Under the pieces are notes generated by a model. That model made no database searches. It worked only from the letters and a program-made list of their open reading frames with translations, and was not told where the DNA came from. A stretch of DNA of 64,000 nt, taken from Luteibacter rhizovicinus DSM 16549. GTDB taxonomy: Bacteria; Pseudomonadota; Gammaproteobacteria; Xanthomonadales; Rhodanobacteraceae. Shown here piece after piece: positions 35,384 to 44,743 of this stretch. Numbering within the stretch: position 1 is the first letter of the stretch; the number at the start of each line of letters is the position of its first letter. The position numbers and the translations under genes are program-made. Where the stretch lies: NCBI RefSeq assembly GCF_001887595.1, contig NZ_CP017480.1, positions 3,252,001-3,316,000 of the forward strand. Reading direction: 5' to 3'.

Positions 35384-35578
35384 ATGTACGCTTACAAAGA
35401 CCTCACATTTAGAGCTGCTCTGCTGACTCTGTTTCCAGCGGTGGTCTACGCATGCACGCGAGATCTTTGGACCGGCGTGAAGGTTTTTGTGTTTGTCACT
35501 TTAGCCTTGCAACCTGTGTTTATCTTCTTGTTTCGACGCGAAATCTTGGAAGCATGGCGTAATCGAACAGGCAGGTAA
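35384..35578 (+). CDS. Small two-helix membrane protein
   Basis: 64 residues with two hydrophobic segments (about 8-25 and 32-50) and a basic C-terminus (FLFRREILEAWRNRTGR). GGAGAG precedes the ATG at good spacing. The gene has lower GC than its neighbours and sits between the two copies of the duplicated hydrolase end, so it may have arrived with that rearrangement. Family unknown. Confidence 0.6.
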   Translation: MYAYKDLTFRAALLTLFPAVVYACTRDLWTGVKVFVFVTLALQPVFIFLFRREILEAWRNRTGR

Positions 35579-35602
35579 GCTCGGATCTGCGCGCCGAGAA
35601 TG

Positions 35603-35734
35603 GAGAGCAATAGCGCGCCGGACAAGGGTTGGGTGCTGCTTGAATACTCCGGGCACGACCCGAATCAGGAGGTGGTGGATGCGGAGTACAACCTGCTGTG
35701 CGAGAAGGTCTTGCCGCTGACCCAGGTGAAGTGA
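35603..35734 (+). pseudogene. Remnant 3' end of a hydrolase paralogue
   Basis: About 43 codons matching the end of the hydrolase at 34110-35207 (APDKGWVLLEYSGHDPNQEV onward to LPLTQVK and the stop), with no start or upstream catalytic part. Differences from the intact copy are mostly synonymous third-base changes, with few amino-acid changes such as His to Tyr. The fragment therefore probably diverged as part of a working gene before being cut down. Confidence 0.8.
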
Positions 35735-35768
35735 GGTTGGTGCTGGCGTTGACGGAACTGGCAGTCTG
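35735..35768 (+). repeat. Duplicated 3' flank of the hydrolase gene
   Basis: GGTTGGTGCTGGCGTTGACG and the following bases repeat the sequence after the intact hydrolase stop (35208-35254). The intact copy has extra GTTGAC hexamers. It shows the duplication extended beyond the coding sequence. Confidence 0.75.
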
Positions 35769-35803
35769 GATAGACTCGGCATAGCGCTGTCATCAGCAGA
35801 CAC

Positions 35804-36184
35804 ATGCAGGCTTTCGCCATGTTTTCCCCCACCGCTCTTGCTGCCGCCTTCGATCGCGTCCAGGACTACTGGTCACCCAAGGTGATCGGCCAGGTCAACG
35901 ACCAGTTACTCAAGGCGGCGAAGCTCAAGGGTGAGCTCGTCTGGCACGCCCACGATGGCCAGGACGAGCTCTTCTATATCGTGAAAGGATCGCTGCGCAT
36001 CGATTTCGAGGATGGCGCCGTGGACCTGAAGGAGGGCGACTTCCTCACCGTCCCGAGCGGTGTTCGCCACAATCCGGTCGCCGCCGACGAATGCTGGGTG
36101 TTGTTGATCGAGCCGGCGAGCACGTTGCACACCGGAGACGAAGTGACCTCGCGCACGCGCAGTCTGGCCGAACAGATGAGCTGA
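35804..36184 (+). CDS. Cupin-domain protein
   Basis: 126-residue single-domain cupin. Motif 1 reads WHAHDGQDELFYIVKGSL (two His and one Glu as possible metal ligands) and motif 2 reads VPSGVRHNP. Small cupins of this type are usually metal-binding enzymes or sugar/ligand sensors; the substrate is not evident. ATG 35804 and ATG 35819 are both possible; neither has a strong ribosome site. Confidence 0.8.
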   Translation: MQAFAMFSPTALAAAFDRVQDYWSPKVIGQVNDQLLKAAKLKGELVWHAHDGQDELFYIVKGSLRIDFEDGAVDLKEGDFLTVPSGVRHNPVAADECWVLLIEPASTLHTGDEVTSRTRSLAEQMS

Positions 36185-36269
36185 GGCGCTCAGTAGGCGG
36201 GGCTGCCTCCGTGCAACTTTCCATGCCCCCGCTGGCACCCACGGGTTTACCGAGGGAGAAGCGGGCGAC

Positions 36270-36899
36270 ATGCATACCGGGGAGCAATACCACGCCGTCA
36301 TCCAGACCTCCCCGCGCGACCGGCAGGTACGCGAGCGCTTCCAGTCCATCGCGCTGGACCTGCTTCCCCAGGGCGCGGACGTGCTGGATTTCGGTGCGGG
36401 AACCGGTATCGACGCCAAGGTATTCGCCGCCCACGGCCATCGGACCTTCGTTTACGAGCCGTCCGATGCCATGAAAGGCTACCTGGCGCAGCACTGCCAG
36501 GACGAGATCGCCCGCGACGCCGTGACCACGGTGTCCTTGCCGTTGACCTGCAAGGTCCACGGGGTCACGGCGAACTTCGCGGTCCTCAATCACATCCCGG
36601 AGCAGGCGGCGCTCTTCGAAGATCTCGCTGCCGTGGTCCAGCCGGGTGGCTTCGTCCTGGCCAGCATGCTCAATCCGTTCTACCTGGGCGATGCGCGCTA
36701 TGCCTGGTGGCGGGCGAACCTCCTGAACCTGATTCGGGACGGCAGTTACGGCATTGCCAGTGAAAGCCGTATCCATCGTTTCACCCCGCGTGCGGTGACG
36801 CGCGCCGCCGCCCCTCACTTCCGGCTCGAACGCCTGGAGCCTCGAGGACTCGGATTGGCCACGCGGCTCTATATGTTCCTGCTCTTTCGGCGGGTGTGA
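36270..36899 (+). CDS. Class I SAM-dependent methyltransferase
   Basis: 209 residues. Motif I VLDFGAGTGIDAKVFA (about 38-53) binds SAM; FVYEPSDAM ends strand 2, NFAVLNHIPE is the motif IV region, and VVQPGGFVLASML follows. The fold is that of small-molecule Rossmann methyltransferases. The acceptor is unknown. It is followed with one base between stop and ATG by a split-barrel flavoprotein, so the two likely act in one pathway. Ribosome site GAGGGAG upstream. Confidence 0.85.
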   Translation: MHTGEQYHAVIQTSPRDRQVRERFQSIALDLLPQGADVLDFGAGTGIDAKVFAAHGHRTFVYEPSDAMKGYLAQHCQDEIARDAVTTVSLPLTCKVHGVTANFAVLNHIPEQAALFEDLAAVVQPGGFVLASMLNPFYLGDARYAWWRANLLNLIRDGSYGIASESRIHRFTPRAVTRAAAPHFRLERLEPRGLGLATRLYMFLLFRRV

Positions 36900-36900
36900 G

Positions 36901-37821
36901 ATGTGGAAGGACTGGGTAAGGCCCTTGGTGCGACCGCTGCCGCAGTGGGCGACGATCGCGCTCGCGTCACCGCAGCAGGTGGTCACCGCGACCCTGCGCT
37001 GGGATAGCTCATCGGCCGACGTCACCGTCGACCATACCGTGGCCTCGCTCAATCCGCTGGTCATCGCGACGAGTGTCGATGCGGGCCAGCATCCCGTTCT
37101 CGAATACCGCGACAACGAGAGCGGGAAACTTCTGGGTGCGCTCCATCTGGTCAGGGACGCTTCGGATATCGGGGCGACGTCGCTCGCGTTTTATCGCGTG
37201 GCATCCGGTGATCACCACTGCCTCAGCGTGCCGCGGCGTTCATGGAATGCCTGGCTGCAGAACCGGATGATGCGAAAGAACCGCTCGTCGAATGGCCTGA
37301 ACACGGATCCCGTGGCGGTCCAGCAGTTGATGATCGCCTACCTGTGCCCGAAGCCGGTGGTGCTGGTCTCCGTGAACACGGACGGCCACCAGAACATCTT
37401 CCCGATGGATCTGATCGGACCGCTCGACCGCCGTGGCTATTTTTCGCTCGCGCTGCGCACGACTAACGTTTCCGTACCGATCCTGCGCGAAGCCCGCCGG
37501 GTTGCCCTGTCCCATGTTCCCGCAACGATGAAGCAAGTCGTCTACCGTCTCAGCGAGCATCACAAACAGGCACTTACCGACTGGAGCGCGCTACCGTTTG
37601 CTGTTCGGTCGTCACGGGAGTTCGGCATCCCGGTCGTGGCCGAGGCGCGGCGTGTTCAGGAGCTGACGATCGTGCATAGCCAGGAGATCGGTTTGCACAC
37701 ATTTTTCGTCTGTCGCGTCGTGTCCGATGAGACGGGCGTGCACGTTGCACAACTGCACCATACGGCTGGCTTTCACCAGGCGCATCGGCTCCGGCGACGC
37801 GTGCCGTTTGCCGAGGTCTAG
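36901..37821 (+). CDS. Flavin-reductase-like split-barrel protein
   Basis: 306 residues. The middle (about 140-210) matches the FMN-binding split barrel of the flavin reductase family: PKPVVLVSVNTDGHQNIFPMDLIGPL, FSLALRTTNVSVPILREARRVALSHVP. The N-terminal 100 residues are less conserved and unlike typical short (160-200) flavin reductases. Start immediately after the methyltransferase stop. Role unknown; a methyltransferase plus a flavoprotein suggests modification of a small molecule. Confidence 0.75.
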   Translation: MWKDWVRPLVRPLPQWATIALASPQQVVTATLRWDSSSADVTVDHTVASLNPLVIATSVDAGQHPVLEYRDNESGKLLGALHLVRDASDIGATSLAFYRVASGDHHCLSVPRRSWNAWLQNRMMRKNRSSNGLNTDPVAVQQLMIAYLCPKPVVLVSVNTDGHQNIFPMDLIGPLDRRGYFSLALRTTNVSVPILREARRVALSHVPATMKQVVYRLSEHHKQALTDWSALPFAVRSSREFGIPVVAEARRVQELTIVHSQEIGLHTFFVCRVVSDETGVHVAQLHHTAGFHQAHRLRRRVPFAEV

Positions 37822-37974
37822 AGGATAAGGACGACTTCTGCGTCTGCCGTCCCGCCGACGTGCAGAGATTTTCACATGACGTGTGGGACATCACATTCAT
37901 GAACGCGCTCACCACCTGCTAACCCTTTCCGCCCGGTACCGTCACGCCAGCGCCGGCCTAATCCGGACTGGCGT

Positions 37975-37988
37975 GCACACATGTGTGC
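37975..37988. promoter_or_regulatory. 14-bp palindrome GCACACATGTGTGC
   Basis: A perfect palindrome 21 bases before a small Pro-rich gene, in otherwise featureless sequence (37822-38009). It could be an operator for the gene at 38010; no regulator is suggested by neighbours. Confidence 0.4.
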
Positions 37989-38009
37989 GCCTCCGACGAG
38001 GGCAAATCC

Positions 38010-38186
38010 ATGGTTGATTCCACAAGCGAAACGGTTCCGGGCGAACTCCCGCTCCAGCCCGACCCCCAGCCCAACCAGCCGGACACTGACCCCGGTGAAC
38101 CTGATCCGGGTTCCCGGGAGTTTCCGGAAGAGCCGGGTCCCGACCAGGTGGGTCAGCGAGACCCCGACAACGGTGTTGAGCGTTGA
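38010..38186 (+). CDS. Small acidic Pro-rich protein
   Basis: 58 residues, highly charged and disordered: repeated Pro-Asp/Pro-Glu units (LPLQPDPQPNQPDTDPGEPD and onward). GAGGG lies at proper spacing before the ATG. No signal peptide or domain. Such proteins occur as hypotheticals in Gram-negative genomes. It may also be a chance frame, but composition and ribosome site favour a real gene. Confidence 0.5.
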   Translation: MVDSTSETVPGELPLQPDPQPNQPDTDPGEPDPGSREFPEEPGPDQVGQRDPDNGVER

Positions 38187-38241
38187 TGTTGGCAGTAAGG
38201 GACCCGGCGTATCCGGTTCTTTTAGGCCGCAGGGGGATAAC

Positions 38242-38493
38242 GTGCACGGCGCGGTAATCTGGTATCACCCGGACTTACGCTGCGCTCTCATTGAGCGCAT
38301 TGGGGGTCTGACCCTGGGCACGCTCGACAAGGGCAGGCTCGACCTCTTCCACAGTGTCTGGGGAGATCTCGCATCCACCGGTCTGAAGACGTTGACCAAC
38401 AGGTCGACAGGTCGCGACGTGGTGTTTACGGTTGAAGCTGTGGCGCTCTCAGAAGACCAGGCGAACGAACTACTGGGACTGCAACAGAGCTGA
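38242..38493 (+). CDS. Hypothetical 83-residue protein
   Basis: GTG start preceded by CAGGGGGA. The protein VHGAVIWYHPDLRCALIERI... looks globular, with mixed hydrophobic and charged residues and no membrane segment. No family recognised. The frame is open further upstream but overlaps the Pro-rich gene and has no better start. Confidence 0.5.
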   Translation: MHGAVIWYHPDLRCALIERIGGLTLGTLDKGRLDLFHSVWGDLASTGLKTLTNRSTGRDVVFTVEAVALSEDQANELLGLQQS

Positions 38494-38576
38494 CCGACGT
38501 TCACACCAGTGTTCGCTGTCCCGTTTAGTCTACTGTCAGGCTGCCGTTACCGGTGGAGTCACAGGGGAAGGGCACG

Positions 38577-39323
38577 ATGGGTAGCCGGCTTGCGTGCGGT
38601 GCATGTCGCGATGGTGGGGAGTTTGAGAAGTCCATCACCATGGCTTTCCAGCCCATCGTCGATGTGAATGCGCGATCGGTCTTTGCCCATGAGGCGCTGG
38701 TGCGCGGTGCCGACGGTGCGTCAGCGCAGGATGTGCTCGCTGCGGTCAGCCCTGGAAACCAGTATGCCTTTGACCAGGCCTGCCGCGTGCGGGCGCTCGA
38801 ATGTGCCGTTGAGGCGAAGCTTCCCGCATTGCTTTCCATCAACTTCCTGCCGAACGCCGTCTACAACCCCGAGCACTGCCTGCGGGCGACCCTGGCGGCC
38901 GCGGAACGTGTCGGTTGGCCCTTGGCCCATATCATCTTCGAAGTGACCGAACACGAAGCCATTTCCGACCCTGCTCACCTGCTCAGCATCCTGCGGACCT
39001 ACCGTGCACGCGGGTTCCAGACCGCCATTGATGATTTTGGGGCAGGCTACGCCGGGTTGAACCTGCTCGCGGACTTTCAGCCCGACCTGCTGAAACTGGA
39101 CATCGGTCTCATCCGAGGCATCGACGGGGACAGGGTTCGCCAGCGTATCGTCCACCACATGACAAGCCTCTGCGCGGACCTCGGTGTCCGCGTCATCGGT
39201 GAAGGGGTGGAGACGGCTGGGGAATCCTCCGCGCTGCGGGACATAGGGGTAGTGCTCCAGCAGGGCTACCACTTTGCCCAGCCATCGACGGGTGCTGCGG
39301 TCGTTCCCGAATTTCAGCGCTGA
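38577..39323 (+). CDS. EAL-domain cyclic-di-GMP phosphodiesterase
   Basis: 248-residue stand-alone EAL protein with no sensory or membrane domain. The catalytic residues are present: Glu39 in HEALVRG, Asn in NFLPNAVY, Glu in FEVTEHE, the Asp pair in AIDDFGAGYAGLNLL, Lys in LLKLDIGLIR, and Glu in GEGVET. It should hydrolyse c-di-GMP to pGpG in the cytoplasm. CAGGGGAAGG precedes the ATG. A Cys-rich N-terminus (CGACRDGG) could add redox or metal sensitivity. Monocistronic. Confidence 0.9.
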   Translation: MGSRLACGACRDGGEFEKSITMAFQPIVDVNARSVFAHEALVRGADGASAQDVLAAVSPGNQYAFDQACRVRALECAVEAKLPALLSINFLPNAVYNPEHCLRATLAAAERVGWPLAHIIFEVTEHEAISDPAHLLSILRTYRARGFQTAIDDFGAGYAGLNLLADFQPDLLKLDIGLIRGIDGDRVRQRIVHHMTSLCADLGVRVIGEGVETAGESSALRDIGVVLQQGYHFAQPSTGAAVVPEFQR

Positions 39324-39344
39324 CCTGGCCCAGTCGACGGCCTA

Positions 39345-39376
39345 TTGACTCTAGACCTAGATCAAGGGTCTAGACT
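39345..39376 (+). promoter_or_regulatory. MerR-type promoter with long spacer
   Basis: TTGACT (39345-39350) and TAGACT (39371-39376) are 20 bases apart, longer than the normal 17, as in promoters untwisted by MerR-family activators. The dyad TCTAGACC (39350-39357) / GGTCTAGA (39367-39374) fills the spacer. Transcription would begin at or next to the ATG at 39383, so the merR message may be leaderless. Confidence 0.75.
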
Positions 39377-39382
39377 TGTCCC

Positions 39383-39799
39383 ATGACGACTCAATCCTCC
39401 CTCACCATCGGCCGCATCGCGCAGTCCGCGGGCGTTGCCATCGATACCATCCGGTTCTACGAGCGGGAAGGGCTGCTGCCTGCCCCGCGACGCCGGCCCT
39501 CGGGTTACCGCGAATACGACCAGGCCACGGTCTCCCGCCTGCGCTTCATCCGACGGGCGAAGGATCTCGGTTTCACGCTCGATGAGATTCGTGAACTGCT
39601 AGCCCTCTCCGCGGACCGGCATGTCGGCGTGGAAGGGGTGCGTGAACGCGCCGCGGCGCGCTTGCTCGCCATCGACGAGCGCATCGCCGAACTGCAGCGC
39701 GTCCGCGACGGCCTGTCGGAGCTCGTCGAAGCCTGCCCGGGTCATGGCGCGCCGGAAGACTGCCCGATCCTCAAAGCACTGGCGGAGCCGAACACATGA
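39383..39799 (+). CDS. cueR: MerR-family copper-responsive regulator
   Basis: 138 residues. The MerR helix-turn-helix lies at 8-75 ([25 protein letters not shown]), then a dimerisation helix. The C-terminal metal loop has two Cys ([13 protein letters not shown]), the CueR-like spacing that selects +1 ions such as Cu(I) or Ag(I). It overlaps the Cu ATPase gene by 4 bp and so is autoregulated with its target from the long-spacer promoter, unlike the divergent E. coli cueR-copA. Metal assignment rests on the loop and the neighbour; other MerR types are possible. Confidence 0.85.
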   Translation: MTTQSSLTIGRIAQSAGVAIDTIRFYEREGLLPAPRRRPSGYREYDQATVSRLRFIRRAKDLGFTLDEIRELLALSADRHVGVEGVRERAAARLLAIDERIAELQRVRDGLSELVEACPGHGAPEDCPILKALAEPNT

Positions 39800-42120
39800 C
39801 GCACGCCTGTTGTTCCCACGACGCGGTTGCCGACGTGGCGACCGTGATCGATCCCGTATGCGGCATGACCGTGGATCCGGCCAAGACCCAACACCACGCC
39901 TCCCATCATGGCCACGATCATCACTTCTGCAGCGCGCGCTGCCGGGAGCGCTTCGTGGCGTCACCGGAGGCGTTCCTCAAACCCAAGACGCCTGAAGCAC
40001 CGATGCCGGCTGGGACGATCTACACCTGCCCGATGCACCCGGAAGTCCGCCAGGAAGGCCCCGGCTCATGCCCGAAGTGCGGCATGGCACTCGAACCCGC
40101 CATGCCCTCGCTCGAGGACGACGACGGCGAGGTCATCGCGCTCGGTGGCCGCCTGGTTACGCTTGTCGCGCTGACGCTGCCCGTCTTCCTGATTGCGATG
40201 GTCCCGCATGTGACCGGGCAGATGTGGCGTCAGCCGTGGGCGGCCGGTCTTGGTTGGGTAGAAGCCCTGCTCGCGAGCGTCGTGGTGCTGTGGGGCGGTG
40301 CGCCGTTCTTCGCGCGCGGCTGGCGTTCGCTGCTGCCCTGGTCGCCGAACATGTACACGCTGATCGCGCTCGGCACCGGCGTGGCGTGGTTGTACAGCGC
40401 GGTGGCGTTTGCCTTACCGGGCCTCTTTCCGCCGGCCATGCGCGACATGCACGGGCAAGTAGCCGTCTATTTCGAATCGGCGGCGGTGATCGTCACGTTG
40501 GTGACGCTCGGCGACTTCCTCGAGTTGCGCGCACGTCGCCAGACAGGTGAGGCCTTGCGCGGGCTTTTGGGCCTCGTGCCGACGACGGCGCGACGCATCG
40601 GCCGAGACGGAAACGAAGAAGACATTCCCCTGGAATCGCTACACGTTGGCGACCACCTGCGCGTCCGCCCCGGCGAAAAGGTTCCGGCCGATGGCAGCGT
40701 GATCGATGGCGAAAGCTATGTCGACGAGTCCATGCTGACCGGCGAGCCGGTGCCGGTGGTCAAGAAGGTGCACGACAAGGTGACCGGTGGCACGCAGAAC
40801 CAGCATGGCGCGTTGGTGATTCGCGTCGACCATGTCGGCCAGGACACCGTGCTCTCGCGCATCGTGGCGCTGGTGGCTGAAGCGCAGCGTTCCCGTGCGC
40901 CGTTACAGCGCGTGGCCGATCGCGTGGCAGCCTGGTTCGTGCCTGCCGTCGTCATCGCAGCGGCACTCGCCTTCGCTGTGTGGTGGATCGTCGGGCCGAC
41001 ACCCGCGCTGACGCATGCCCTGGTCGCTGCCGTTTCGGTGCTGATCATCGCCTGTCCCTGCGCGCTGGGCCTGGCGACACCGATGTCGATCATGGTGGCC
41101 AGCGGTCGTGGCGCCCAGGCGGGGGTTCTGTTCCGCGATGCTTCCGCGATCGAGACACTTCGCGAGGTGGATACGTTGGTCTTCGACAAGACCGGTACGC
41201 TTACCGAGGGCAAGCCGACCCTGGTCGATTTGCACGTCTTCGGTCGCGAGCGTGCCGAGGTGTTGGCGCTTGCGGCGTCGATCGAACGACCAAGCGAGCA
41301 TCCGCTGGCCGCAGCGATCGTGTCGGCCGCGGAAGGCGAGGGCCTCTCGATTCCGGCGGTGACAGGGTTTCAGGCGGTGGTCGGCCGTGGTGTCAGTGGT
41401 CGCGTCGACGGCCACGATGTTGCGCTGGGCAACGTCGACCTCATGGACGATGAGCGCGTGGATATTGCGGCGGGTCGTGAGATCGCCGACAAGGCGCGAA
41501 CCAAGGGCGCGACGGCGATGTTCATGGCGATCGATGGCCGACTCGCCGCTGTGCTTGCAATGGCGGATGCCGTGAAGCCCTCGACGAAGCCGGCGCTCGA
41601 TGCCCTGCATGCCGCCGGCGTGACGCTGATCATGCTGACCGGCGACAACGAGGCGACGGCGAAAGCGGTAGCGTCGTCGCTGCCCATCGACGAGGTGCAC
41701 GCGAGTGCCTCGCCCGAGGACAAGGCGAATATCGTCAAGGCACTGAAGGCGCGTGGCTTGAAGGTCGCCATGGCCGGTGATGGCGTCAATGACGCGCCCG
41801 CGGTGGCCGTTGCGGATATCGGCATCGGAATGGGTAATGGCAGTGACATCGCCATCCAGAATGCGTCGGTCACCTTGTTGAAGGGCGACCTCGCGGGGAT
41901 CGCGCGTGCGCGTGCGCTGTCGGAAGCAACGGTGAAGAACATCCGGCAGAACCTGTTCTTTGCGTTTATTTACAACGCAGTCGGCGTGCCGCTGGCGGCG
42001 GGTGTGTTGTATCCGCTGTTCGGGATCACGCTGTCGCCGATGATCGCGGCCGTGGCGATGAGTCTGAGTTCGGTGTCGGTCGTTGGGAATGCGCTGCGGC
42101 TGCGCCGTATAACGATTTAA
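39796..42120 (+). CDS. copA: Copper-exporting P1B ATPase with YHS and heavy-metal-binding domains
   Basis: 774 residues. The N-terminal part is Cys/His-rich: a YHS-like domain ([31 protein letters not shown]) and a heavy-metal-binding domain ([26 protein letters not shown]), replacing the usual HMA domains. The pump core has TGEP, Cys420-Pro-Cys422, DKTGT (Asp464) and GDGVND. CPC with these domains fits Cu(I)/Ag(I) export from cytoplasm to periplasm. The start overlaps the merR stop (ATGA). A large inverted REP pair follows the gene. Confidence 0.92.
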   Translation: MTHACCSHDAVADVATVIDPVCGMTVDPAKTQHHASHHGHDHHFCSARCRERFVASPEAFLKPKTPEAPMPAGTIYTCPMHPEVRQEGPGSCPKCGMALEPAMPSLEDDDGEVIALGGRLVTLVALTLPVFLIAMVPHVTGQMWRQPWAAGLGWVEALLASVVVLWGGAPFFARGWRSLLPWSPNMYTLIALGTGVAWLYSAVAFALPGLFPPAMRDMHGQVAVYFESAAVIVTLVTLGDFLELRARRQTGEALRGLLGLVPTTARRIGRDGNEEDIPLESLHVGDHLRVRPGEKVPADGSVIDGESYVDESMLTGEPVPVVKKVHDKVTGGTQNQHGALVIRVDHVGQDTVLSRIVALVAEAQRSRAPLQRVADRVAAWFVPAVVIAAALAFAVWWIVGPTPALTHALVAAVSVLIIACPCALGLATPMSIMVASGRGAQAGVLFRDASAIETLREVDTLVFDKTGTLTEGKPTLVDLHVFGRERAEVLALAASIERPSEHPLAAAIVSAAEGEGLSIPAVTGFQAVVGRGVSGRVDGHDVALGNVDLMDDERVDIAAGREIADKARTKGATAMFMAIDGRLAAVLAMADAVKPSTKPALDALHAAGVTLIMLTGDNEATAKAVASSLPIDEVHASASPEDKANIVKALKARGLKVAMAGDGVNDAPAVAVADIGIGMGNGSDIAIQNASVTLLKGDLAGIARARALSEATVKNIRQNLFFAFIYNAVGVPLAAGVLYPLFGITLSPMIAAVAMSLSSVSVVGNALRLRRITI

Positions 42121-42147
42121 CCAGCAGGTCGCGACTGACCCACTGTT

Positions 42148-42215
42148 GTAGGAGCCGATTTATCGGCGATGGGTGCTAGCCGCAAGCACCCATTCGCCGA
42201 TAAATCGGCTCCTAC
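42148..42215. repeat. Inverted REP pair between convergent genes
   Basis: Two copies in opposite orientation, GTAGGAGCCGATTTATCGGC (from 42148) and its complement (ending 42215). The arms are about 30 bases, differing by one inserted T, around a short loop. It lies between copA and the convergent GH92 gene and would form a strong hairpin in either transcript. It is probably a BIME-like element doubling as bidirectional terminator. Confidence 0.8.
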
Positions 42216-42230
42216 CAAGAGCGCGATCGG

Positions 42231-44624
42231 CTACTTCTTATCGAACGAGGGCGGGGCGTCGGATGGCTTCGTCGCCCAGGCCTTGTTCGGCTTATCCGAC
42301 AGATCGAACTCCAGCTTGCCGCCCTTCAGCGCGAACGACTCCGGCAGCCACGACTTCGTGGTCGCCTTGCCATCGACCTTCAACGCCGTGACATACGGCT
42401 TGCCCATGCCAGCGTTCGGCGCTTCGATCACGACATCGCCATCCGGACGGTGAACGGTTGCCTTCGTAAACAACGGGCTGCCGACCACCATCTCGGCGCG
42501 GCCGGGAATCGACGGATACACACCCAGCGCAGCGAACACGTACCACGAGGACATCTCACCGAGATCGTCGTTACCCGGGATGCCGTTGGGCGCATTCACC
42601 CAGATCGTGTCGAGCACGCGACGCACCAGTTCCTGGGTCTTCCACGGCTGGCCGGCGAAGTTGTAGAGCCACGGCGTGCCGATCGACGGCTCGTTATCCA
42701 ACTCCGCATGCAGCGGGCCGGACTTGGTGACGGCGAAGGTGCCATCGGGCTGGTAGAAAAACGCATCGAGGCGCTTGCGCGCTTTGTCGCGTCCACCCAT
42801 GGCGTCGAACAAGCCGCCGACGTTGAACGGCACCATCCACACGTACTGCGCGGCGCTGCCTTCGACGAACCCATCTTCAGTCGAGGGCGAGAAGGCGTGC
42901 GGAGCTTCTTTGTCGTCGTCCTTGATCAGTGCCCAGGTGCCGTCCGCGTTGCGGTTGCGGATGTAGCCGCCCTCGGGCGTCGCCTTCGGGTCGAACAGAT
43001 TGCGCCAGTACTGCGCACGGCCGAGGAAGCGCTGCGAGGTGGCGGTGTCGCCAAGGCGACCCGCCAGCGCGCTGATGCCGAACTCGGCAGCGACCGTTTC
43101 CAGGGTGTCGGCAGCCGGGCCCCAGGCGGGCGCACCGACGGGGATGTAATGCAGCTTGAGCCAGGCATCCAGGCCGGGACGCTGGCCGACGCATTCGACT
43201 TCACAGCCGTCGTGCGAGAGGTCCAGTGAGGTGGGGTTGTCCGCCGCATGGACGAGCGAGGCGAGGGCGCCCTTCGCGTCGAAATCGCGGCCACCGAAGG
43301 CGTAGATGCCCGCAATCGCCGCAGCGGCGGGATCGCCGTTCATCACGTGCGTGCCGCCGTTGTTGTGTGTCCAGCGATCCCACACGCCGTTGTTCTGCTG
43401 AGCCTGGTTGTAGAGGCTCTGCGCGATGTCGCTCGCGGTTTTCGGCTCGAGCCAGGCGACCATCGGCAGCTGGGAACGATAGACGTCCCAGCCGGAGAAG
43501 TTCGCGTACTGGGCCTTCTGGCCGCCGGCGACCTTGTGCACCTTGTTGTCGAAGCCGGTGTATTCCCCGTTGACGTCGCTGAACACGTTGGGCGTCATCA
43601 GCGAGTGGTAGAGCGCGGTGTAGAACACCGTGCGCTGGTCGGGCGTGCCGCCTTCGATGTCGATGTGCGAGAGGCGCGCATTCCAGGCATCGACGGCTTT
43701 GTCGCGTAGCGCTTCGAATGTCGTTCCCCTGGGATTCTCCGCGTCGAGGTTGGCCTGTGCATTCGCCGTGCTGACGTAGGAGATACCGACGCGGGCATTG
43801 ACCGTACGCGTGCCCTTGGCAAACCCGACCCACGCACCCGAGCCCTTGCCCGTGTCCGGGAAGCCCTTTTCGCCGTATCCCGTGCCGCCCTCGGCTTGCT
43901 TGCCACCCTTGGTGACGGTCGTGTCCTGCCAGGTGCCGGTGGTGGCGAAGGGCTGGTCGAACTCGATCACGTAGTGGACGGTGTAGTAGCTGCGCCGATC
44001 CGCTTCGTTGATGTAACCGCAGAAATTACCGCTGGTGACGTCGCCGCTGATGCGCTGGTGCGCGGCATCGATGGTGACGGTCGCCTTTTCCGAGCCCGAT
44101 TCGGAATCCGAGGCACGAACCAGCACGTTGACCGGCTTGCCGGCGGGGAAGGCGAAGCGTGCCGCGCCCGAATGCAGGGCGGCGGTGAGGTCGGTGGTGA
44201 CACCGTTGTCGAGGGTCACGTGGTAATGGCCGGCCTTGGCAACTTCGTTTGCGTGCGTGAACTTCGACGCATACGCGTGGCGGAAGTCCGTCGACGGCGA
44301 CGTCGTCACGTCGTCGGTGATCGGCATGATCGGGACATCGCCCGAACCACCGGCGCATCCCCAGCCTTCGACATTGGTCAGGCTGAAACCACGGATCGCA
44401 TCGGCGCGGTATTCGTAACCACCCGGCGCGGCGATGGGCGATTTCTTGCCCGGCAGCGGCGAGGCCTCTGGCGAGAACTGCAACATACCGAACGGAACGA
44501 CGGCGCCGGGGAACACGTTCCCCCCGTTGGCCGTGCCGATCAGCGGATTGACGAGGTCGGCGGGGCCGGAAGCGGCGACCACTGCCGCGGGCAGCAGGGC
44601 GGCGGCAAGGACGAACGGGTGCAT
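42231..44624 (-). CDS. GH92 family alpha-mannosidase-type glycosidase, second copy
   Basis: 797 residues, signal peptide 1-20 (AVVAA-SG). GH92 landmarks: LVNPLIGTANGGNVFPGAVVPFGM, VEGWGCAGGSGD, EGSAAQYVWMVPFNVGGLF and GNDDLGEMSSWYVFAALGVYPSIPG. The +1-subsite region reads LDNEPSIGTPWLYNF, closer to the family norm than the first copy. It should release mannose from alpha-mannosides in the periplasm or outside. Start at ATG 44624; an in-frame TTG at 44633 has a better placed GGAG. It stands apart from the TonB locus. Confidence 0.9.
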   Translation of the reverse strand: MHPFVLAAALLPAAVVAASGPADLVNPLIGTANGGNVFPGAVVPFGMLQFSPEASPLPGKKSPIAAPGGYEYRADAIRGFSLTNVEGWGCAGGSGDVPIMPITDDVTTSPSTDFRHAYASKFTHANEVAKAGHYHVTLDNGVTTDLTAALHSGAARFAFPAGKPVNVLVRASDSESGSEKATVTIDAAHQRISGDVTSGNFCGYINEADRRSYYTVHYVIEFDQPFATTGTWQDTTVTKGGKQAEGGTGYGEKGFPDTGKGSGAWVGFAKGTRTVNARVGISYVSTANAQANLDAENPRGTTFEALRDKAVDAWNARLSHIDIEGGTPDQRTVFYTALYHSLMTPNVFSDVNGEYTGFDNKVHKVAGGQKAQYANFSGWDVYRSQLPMVAWLEPKTASDIAQSLYNQAQQNNGVWDRWTHNNGGTHVMNGDPAAAAIAGIYAFGGRDFDAKGALASLVHAADNPTSLDLSHDGCEVECVGQRPGLDAWLKLHYIPVGAPAWGPAADTLETVAAEFGISALAGRLGDTATSQRFLGRAQYWRNLFDPKATPEGGYIRNRNADGTWALIKDDDKEAPHAFSPSTEDGFVEGSAAQYVWMVPFNVGGLFDAMGGRDKARKRLDAFFYQPDGTFAVTKSGPLHAELDNEPSIGTPWLYNFAGQPWKTQELVRRVLDTIWVNAPNGIPGNDDLGEMSSWYVFAALGVYPSIPGRAEMVVGSPLFTKATVHRPDGDVVIEAPNAGMGKPYVTALKVDGKATTKSWLPESFALKGGKLEFDLSDKPNKAWATKPSDAPPSFDKK

Positions 44625-44743
44625 CGCGCGCAAGGGCAGATCTCCGTGGGACCGGTATTTATATCGATTGAAATCCGATTTGGAGTCGCGGTCGTGTGCC
44701 AACGGTCATGGGTGCGCTGCACCATGCCGGGGCGCGGCGGGTG

